DNA of 64,000 nucleotides from Paenibacillus tyrphae (lineage in GTDB: Bacteria; Bacillota; Bacilli; Paenibacillales; NBRC-103111), in the NCBI RefSeq assembly GCF_000722545.1, contig NZ_JNVM01000015.1:124001-188000 (forward strand). The letters are read 5' to 3'. Below the pieces are notes generated by a model. The model ran no database searches. It saw only the letters and a list, made by a program, of their open reading frames with translations, and had not been told where the DNA came from. A program made the translations under genes and the position numbers. Shown here in pieces: positions 60,407 to 64,000 of the stretch. The stretch's first letter is position 1, and each line of letters begins with the position of its first letter.

Positions 60407-60440
60407 GTCCATGCTCTCTTAAGGAGACATGGACTTTTTT
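60407..60440 (+). terminator. Intrinsic terminator of the sensor operon
   Basis: GTCCATG ctctc ttaa ggaga CATGGAC followed by TTTTTT. Confidence 0.9.
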
Positions 60441-60565
60441 GCGTTCGGAGAACAAGAAAATGCTAGCCTGCGTTGTGCGACGGACGAAGCAAGGGAATTC
60501 CGAATTAAATGCGGGAAGAGCACAAATAAGTGCGGGTGATTGCCGATTAGCCTCGCCGGCTCGCG

Positions 60566-60574
60566 TGATATAAT
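60566..60574 (+). promoter_or_regulatory. Extended -10 promoter of the sugar symporter
   Basis: TGATATAAT (TGn plus perfect TATAAT) without a clear -35 box, 38 bp before the ATG; a pattern often seen at activator-dependent promoters, consistent with control by the AraC-type regulator. Confidence 0.55.
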
Positions 60575-60611
60575 GAACCCACTTCCGGATACGCGGAAAG
60601 GAGAATGGATC

Positions 60612-62036
60612 ATGAGCACGATTCCCACCACGCAAAACGGACAAGTCAGCATGAGGTTCGTTACGCTTGTTTCTATCGTTGCCGCTTTGGGCGGCTTATT
60701 GTTCGGTTTTGATACGGCTGTCGTATCGGGCGCAGTCGGTTTCATGAAGCAGCGCTTCGACTTGAACGAATTGGAGGTCGGCTGGGCCGTCTCCAGCCTG
60801 ATTATCGGCTGCATTGCCGGGGCTGCCGCTTCCGGCATGCTGAGCGATAGATTCGGCCGGAAAAAGGTGCTGATTGCCGCGGCGGCGCTGTTCATTATCG
60901 GCTCGGTCGGCTCCGCCATCCCGGATACGTTCACCGGCTACATTATTGCCCGGATGATCGGAGGCATCGGGATCGGCATCACCTCTACCCTATGCCCGCT
61001 GTATAACGCGGAAATCGCTCCGGCCCAGTACCGCGGCCGTCTGGTCGCGCTGAACCAGTTTGCTACCGTGACCGGCATTTTCCTCGTTTACTTTGTCAAC
61101 TCGGGCATTGCCGGCTACGCTGATGACGCCTGGAATATCGCCACCGGCTGGCGTTGGATGTTCGGCATTGGAGTGCTACCGGGCGTGCTGTTCTTGGTAT
61201 TACTGTTTTTCGTTCCCGAAAGCCCCCGCTGGCTGATCAAGCAGGGAAGACCGGTCGAAGCGCTGCCGATTCTGCTCAAGATTCACGGCGACGATCTGGC
61301 CCGGCAGGAAGTGCTCGACATCAAGGAGTCGTTCAAGCAGGAAAACGCCTCGCTCCGCCAGCTGTTCAGCCCCGGGCTGCGCACCGCCTTGCTCGTCGGC
61401 GTGGTGCTGGCCGTGCTGCAGCAGGTGACGGGAATTAACGCCATCATGTATTATGCCCCGGAAATTTTCAAAGAAGCCGGTGCAGGCACGAACGCTTCGC
61501 TGGTCCAGACCATCTTGGTCGGGCTGATCAACTTCCTGTTCACAATTCTGGCCCTGTGGCTCATCGATAAAGCGGGACGCAAAGCGCTGCTGTTGGTCGG
61601 CTCGGCCTTGATGACCGTCTCTCTGCTGGTCATCGGCATCGCGTTCCATAGCGGGCAGACGTCGGGTCCGCTGGTGCTGGTCTTTATTTTGGTCTATGTC
61701 GCCGCCTTCGCCATCTCGCTCGGTCCGGTCGTCTGGGTGCTGCTGTCCGAAATATTCCCGAACCGCATCCGGGGCCGGGCGACGGCGATCGCTTCCATGT
61801 CGCTCTGGGCAGCCGATTATATCGTGTCCCAGTCGTTCCCTCCGATGCTGAATACCGCGGGACCGGCGATGACCTTCTGGATTTTCGGCGCGCTGTCGCT
61901 CGTTACGTTCCTGTTCACCTGGCGCGTCGTGCCCGAGACGAAAGGCAAATCGCTGGAGGAAATCGAAGCCGTCTGGTCGGCCAAAGCGAAAGCCGAATCG
62001 GGCGACCAACCGGCTCTGGCTGCAGCGGTCGATTAA
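60612..62036 (+). CDS. Sugar/H+ symporter of the MFS sugar-porter family
   Basis: 474 residues from ATG 60612 (AAAGGAG upstream). Sugar-porter signatures in order: 'GGLLFGFDTAVVSGAV', 'DRFGRKKVLI', 'RMIGGIGIGITSTLCPLYNAEIAPAQYRGRLV', 'PESPRWLIKQGR', 'QQVTGINAIMYYAPEIF', 'DKAGRKALLLVG', 'PETKGKSLEEIE'. Resembles XylE/AraE-like xylose, arabinose or hexose symporters. It lies right after the sugar-sensing three-component operon, which presumably induces it. Confidence 0.92.
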   Translation: MSTIPTTQNGQVSMRFVTLVSIVAALGGLLFGFDTAVVSGAVGFMKQRFDLNELEVGWAVSSLIIGCIAGAAASGMLSDRFGRKKVLIAAAALFIIGSVGSAIPDTFTGYIIARMIGGIGIGITSTLCPLYNAEIAPAQYRGRLVALNQFATVTGIFLVYFVNSGIAGYADDAWNIATGWRWMFGIGVLPGVLFLVLLFFVPESPRWLIKQGRPVEALPILLKIHGDDLARQEVLDIKESFKQENASLRQLFSPGLRTALLVGVVLAVLQQVTGINAIMYYAPEIFKEAGAGTNASLVQTILVGLINFLFTILALWLIDKAGRKALLLVGSALMTVSLLVIGIAFHSGQTSGPLVLVFILVYVAAFAISLGPVVWVLLSEIFPNRIRGRATAIASMSLWAADYIVSQSFPPMLNTAGPAMTFWIFGALSLVTFLFTWRVVPETKGKSLEEIEAVWSAKAKAESGDQPALAAAVD

Positions 62037-62055
62037 GGGCTTCGCATATCACACG

Positions 62056-62091
62056 AAAAAGAGGAGCGCTCCCCTGCGCGCTCCTCTTTTT
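62056..62091. terminator. Bidirectional terminator between symporter and thiolase
   Basis: AAAAAGAGGAGCGC ... GCGCTCCTCTTTTT, a perfect stem flanked by A and T runs, serving the convergent genes on both sides. Confidence 0.92.
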
Positions 62092-62114
62092 ACGTACAAA
62101 TATCGCGTTAGCCG

Positions 62115-63302
62115 TTACGCCTCCCGCTCAACCAGCATCGCAACCCCTTGCCCGCCGCCGATGCACAGCGCCGCGAGACCGAGCTTCCCGTCACGCTTGA
62201 TCAGCTCATGGAGCAGCGTGACGAGCACGCGGGCACCGCTGGCGCCGATCGGATGACCGAGCGCGATGGCGCCGCCGTTCACGTTCAGCTTTTCCCGCGG
62301 CACGCCGAGGTCCCGTCCGACCGCAAGCGATTGGGCGGCGAACGCTTCGTTCAGCTCCAGCAGGTCGATGTCGTCCATCGACACACCGGTTTTGCCAAGC
62401 AGCTTGCGGACCGCATCCACAGGACCGAGTCCCATGACCGAAGGGTCCAAAGCCGCATGCGCATAGCCTCTGATCCGCGCCAGCGGCTTCAGTCCAAGCT
62501 GCCCTGCCCGAGCCGCCGACATGACGACCAGCGCCGCGGCTCCGTCGTTGATGCCCGACGCGTTCCCCGCGGTCACGGTGCCGTCCTTGCGGAACGAAGG
62601 GCGAAGCTTGCCGAGCGTCTCGGCCGTCGTACCGTAGCGCGGATGCTCGTCGGTATCGATGACGATCGGATCGCCTTTTCGCTGCGGAATCGACACGGGG
62701 ACGATTTCGTCCCGAAAACGGCCCGATTGGATTGCCTGCTCCGCTTTCTGCTGGCTCCAGGCGGCAAATTCATCCTGCTCTGCACGGGTAAGCTCATACC
62801 GGTCCGCGATATTTTCCGCGGTGATCCCCATATGGATGTCGCACATGGCGCACCACAGTCCGTCGCGGACCATCGAATCGACCAGCTTGCCGTCGCCCAT
62901 GCGCAGCCCCGAGCGGGCGCCTTCCAGCAAATACGGCGCTTGGCTCATGTTTTCCATGCCGCCCGCCACGACGATTTCCGCATCGCCCAGCCGCACGCTT
63001 TGCGCCGCCAGCATGACAGCCTTGAGGCCGGAGCCGCATACCTTGTTCACCGTCAGTGCAGGCACCGCATGGGAAAAACCGCTTTTCAGCCACGCCTGGC
63101 GCGCTGGATTTTGTCCGAGTCCCGCCTGCAGCACGTTGCCCATGATTACCTCGTCGACCTGCTCCTCGCTGACGCCAGCCCGCTCCAGCGCGTCTTTGAT
63201 CACGAGGCTGCCGAGCTCCGTGGCGGGAATGCCCGACAGCGCCCCTTGAAACCCGCCGATCGCCGTACGGACGGCGCTTACGATCACCGCATCGTTGTTC
63301 AT
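62115..63302 (-). CDS. Acetyl-CoA C-acetyltransferase (thiolase)
   Basis: 395 residues from ATG 63302 (GGAGGAGG upstream). 'VIVSAVRTAIGGFQGALSGI' at the N-terminus, acyl-enzyme Cys in 'VNKVCGSGLKAVMLAAQ', 'GHPIGASGAR' with the catalytic His, and the proton-donor Cys in 'LAALCIGGGQGVAMLVE'. Condenses or cleaves acetoacetyl-CoA. Directly downstream of the CoA-transferase B subunit, giving a short ketone-body/acetoacetate degradation operon. Confidence 0.93.
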   Translation of the reverse strand: MNNDAVIVSAVRTAIGGFQGALSGIPATELGSLVIKDALERAGVSEEQVDEVIMGNVLQAGLGQNPARQAWLKSGFSHAVPALTVNKVCGSGLKAVMLAAQSVRLGDAEIVVAGGMENMSQAPYLLEGARSGLRMGDGKLVDSMVRDGLWCAMCDIHMGITAENIADRYELTRAEQDEFAAWSQQKAEQAIQSGRFRDEIVPVSIPQRKGDPIVIDTDEHPRYGTTAETLGKLRPSFRKDGTVTAGNASGINDGAAALVVMSAARAGQLGLKPLARIRGYAHAALDPSVMGLGPVDAVRKLLGKTGVSMDDIDLLELNEAFAAQSLAVGRDLGVPREKLNVNGGAIALGHPIGASGARVLVTLLHELIKRDGKLGLAALCIGGGQGVAMLVEREA

Positions 63303-63342
63303 GTGAACCTCCTCCAAGCTTTGTTAAACCGGCATTTATAAT

Positions 63343-64000
63343 TCAAGCTCCCAGTTCCTCCGCCAGCCGGGGATCGACCGTAAACGAAGCTTCCGTTTCC
63401 GCCCGCACCTCATCCAGTTCTGCGCCGCCCAGCAATTCGATCAGCACCATCCCTTGAGCGGTAAAGTCGAAGACGGCGAGATCGGTAATGAGCCGATGCA
63501 CGACGCCTTGGCCGGTCAGTGGGAGCGTGCATTCCTTTTTCACTTTCGCTTCCCCGTGCTTGTTGACATGCTCCATAATGACGACGATCCGCTTGGCTCC
63601 GTTCACCAGATCCATCGCGCCGCCCATGCCTTTAACCATCTTGCCGGGAATCATCCAGTTGGCCAGATCGCCCCCTTCGGATACTTCCATCCCGCCCAAA
63701 ATCGCCAGATCGATATGGCCGCCGCGAATCATCGCGAACGATTCTGCGCTGTCGAAATACGAAGCGCCCGGGATCGCCGTGACCGTTTCTTTCCCGGCAT
63801 TGATCAAGTCCGGATCTTCCTCGCCCTGCTTCGGATAAGGTCCGATCCCCAGCAGCCCGTTCTCCGAGTGCAGCATGACGCTCAGCTCGGCCGGAATTTC
63901 GTCGGCGACCAGCGTCGGCATCCCGATGCCCAAATTCACATACATGCCGTCCTGAATTTCCTGTACGGCCCGTTTCACAATTCTGGTTCGGCTATCGCTC
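63343..64000 (-). CDS. scoB: 3-oxoacid CoA-transferase subunit B, 5' end off window
   Basis: The frame stays open to the right edge, reading '...SDSRTRIVKRAVQEIQDGMYVNLGIGMPT'-type sequence, and Bacillus ScoB has about ten residues before the matching 'VKRAVQEI', so the true start lies beyond 64000 and the GTG at 63978 is internal. The catalytic Glu is in 'SENGLLGIGPYP', with 'GGHIDLAILGGMEVS' and 'VVHRLITDLAVFDF' following. Transfers CoA from succinyl-CoA to acetoacetate; the A subunit should lie just outside the window. The thiolase downstream then cleaves acetoacetyl-CoA. Confidence 0.92.
   Translation of the reverse strand, partial: SDSRTRIVKRAVQEIQDGMYVNLGIGMPTLVADEIPAELSVMLHSENGLLGIGPYPKQGEEDPDLINAGKETVTAIPGASYFDSAESFAMIRGGHIDLAILGGMEVSEGGDLANWMIPGKMVKGMGGAMDLVNGAKRIVVIMEHVNKHGEAKVKKECTLPLTGQGVVHRLITDLAVFDFTAQGMVLIELLGGAELDEVRAETEASFTVDPRLAEELGA

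Noticed and set aside
62148..63341. 397-codon plus-strand open frame
   Set aside because: It is the antisense shadow of the thiolase gene; its sequence is Arg/His/Gln-rich with no family motif, while the minus strand is a textbook thiolase.

Overview
The window looks like a chromosomal segment of a GC-rich, low-GC-phylum Gram-positive bacterium, most likely Paenibacillaceae (Paenibacillus or a close relative). The basis is the strong AGGAGG-type ribosome sites, SigA-type promoters, lipoprotein-anchored ABC solute receptors, YesM/YesN-style two-component pairs, an HPr with both His15 and Ser46, a CcpA-type cre site and a 28-residue holin-like toxin typical of Bacillales. No rRNA, tRNA or CRISPR array was seen.

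Layout. 1-7.4 kb: a divergent cluster with a tubulin/FtsZ-like GTPase (running off the left edge), a secreted/membrane-anchored von Willebrand A protein, a 53-aa membrane peptide, a zinc-ribbon membrane protein and a 649-aa membrane-anchored helical-repeat protein. 7.6-13.8 kb: a 1551-aa tandem P-type ATPase with small glycine-zipper, YtxH-like, DUF5132-like and paralogous helical proteins. 13.9-15.3 kb: a decayed YihY gene and an HNH endonuclease. 15.4-19.3 kb: a compact candidate RiPP operon encoding an EpiD/LanD-like flavoprotein, a 41-aa precursor ending in Cys, a radical SAM/SPASM maturase and an MFS exporter, under a SigA-like promoter with a palindrome in its spacer and a cre site in its leader. 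19.6-28.9 kb: MarR plus an MFS pump, a GntR remnant, APC and MATE transporters, a DMT transporter and a NarL-type two-component system.

29-36 kb: a complete oppABCDF operon next to an ArsR-like regulator, with a promoter/operator overlap. 36.6-39.0 kb: an IS4/IS231-like element with a frameshifted transposase, a passenger ORF and a duplicated right end, the whole flanked by a 10-bp target duplication and apparently inserted into a terminator hairpin. 39.4-49.1 kb: a polyol-utilisation operon (receptor, two permeases, two zinc dehydrogenases, MtlR, MtlA, HPr) mixing ABC and PTS uptake. 49.4-56.1 kb: a FAD monooxygenase, a chemoreceptor, and a TetR-controlled pair of hydrolases. 56.1-56.4 kb: a probable type I toxin. 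56.6-62.0 kb: a three-component sugar-sensing system followed by a sugar/H+ symporter. 62.1-64 kb: thiolase and a CoA-transferase B subunit cut by the right edge.

The two best candidates for undescribed biology are the LanD/radical-SAM RiPP operon and the tubulin-like/vWA cluster. All assignments come from reading motifs and gene order; no database search was run.
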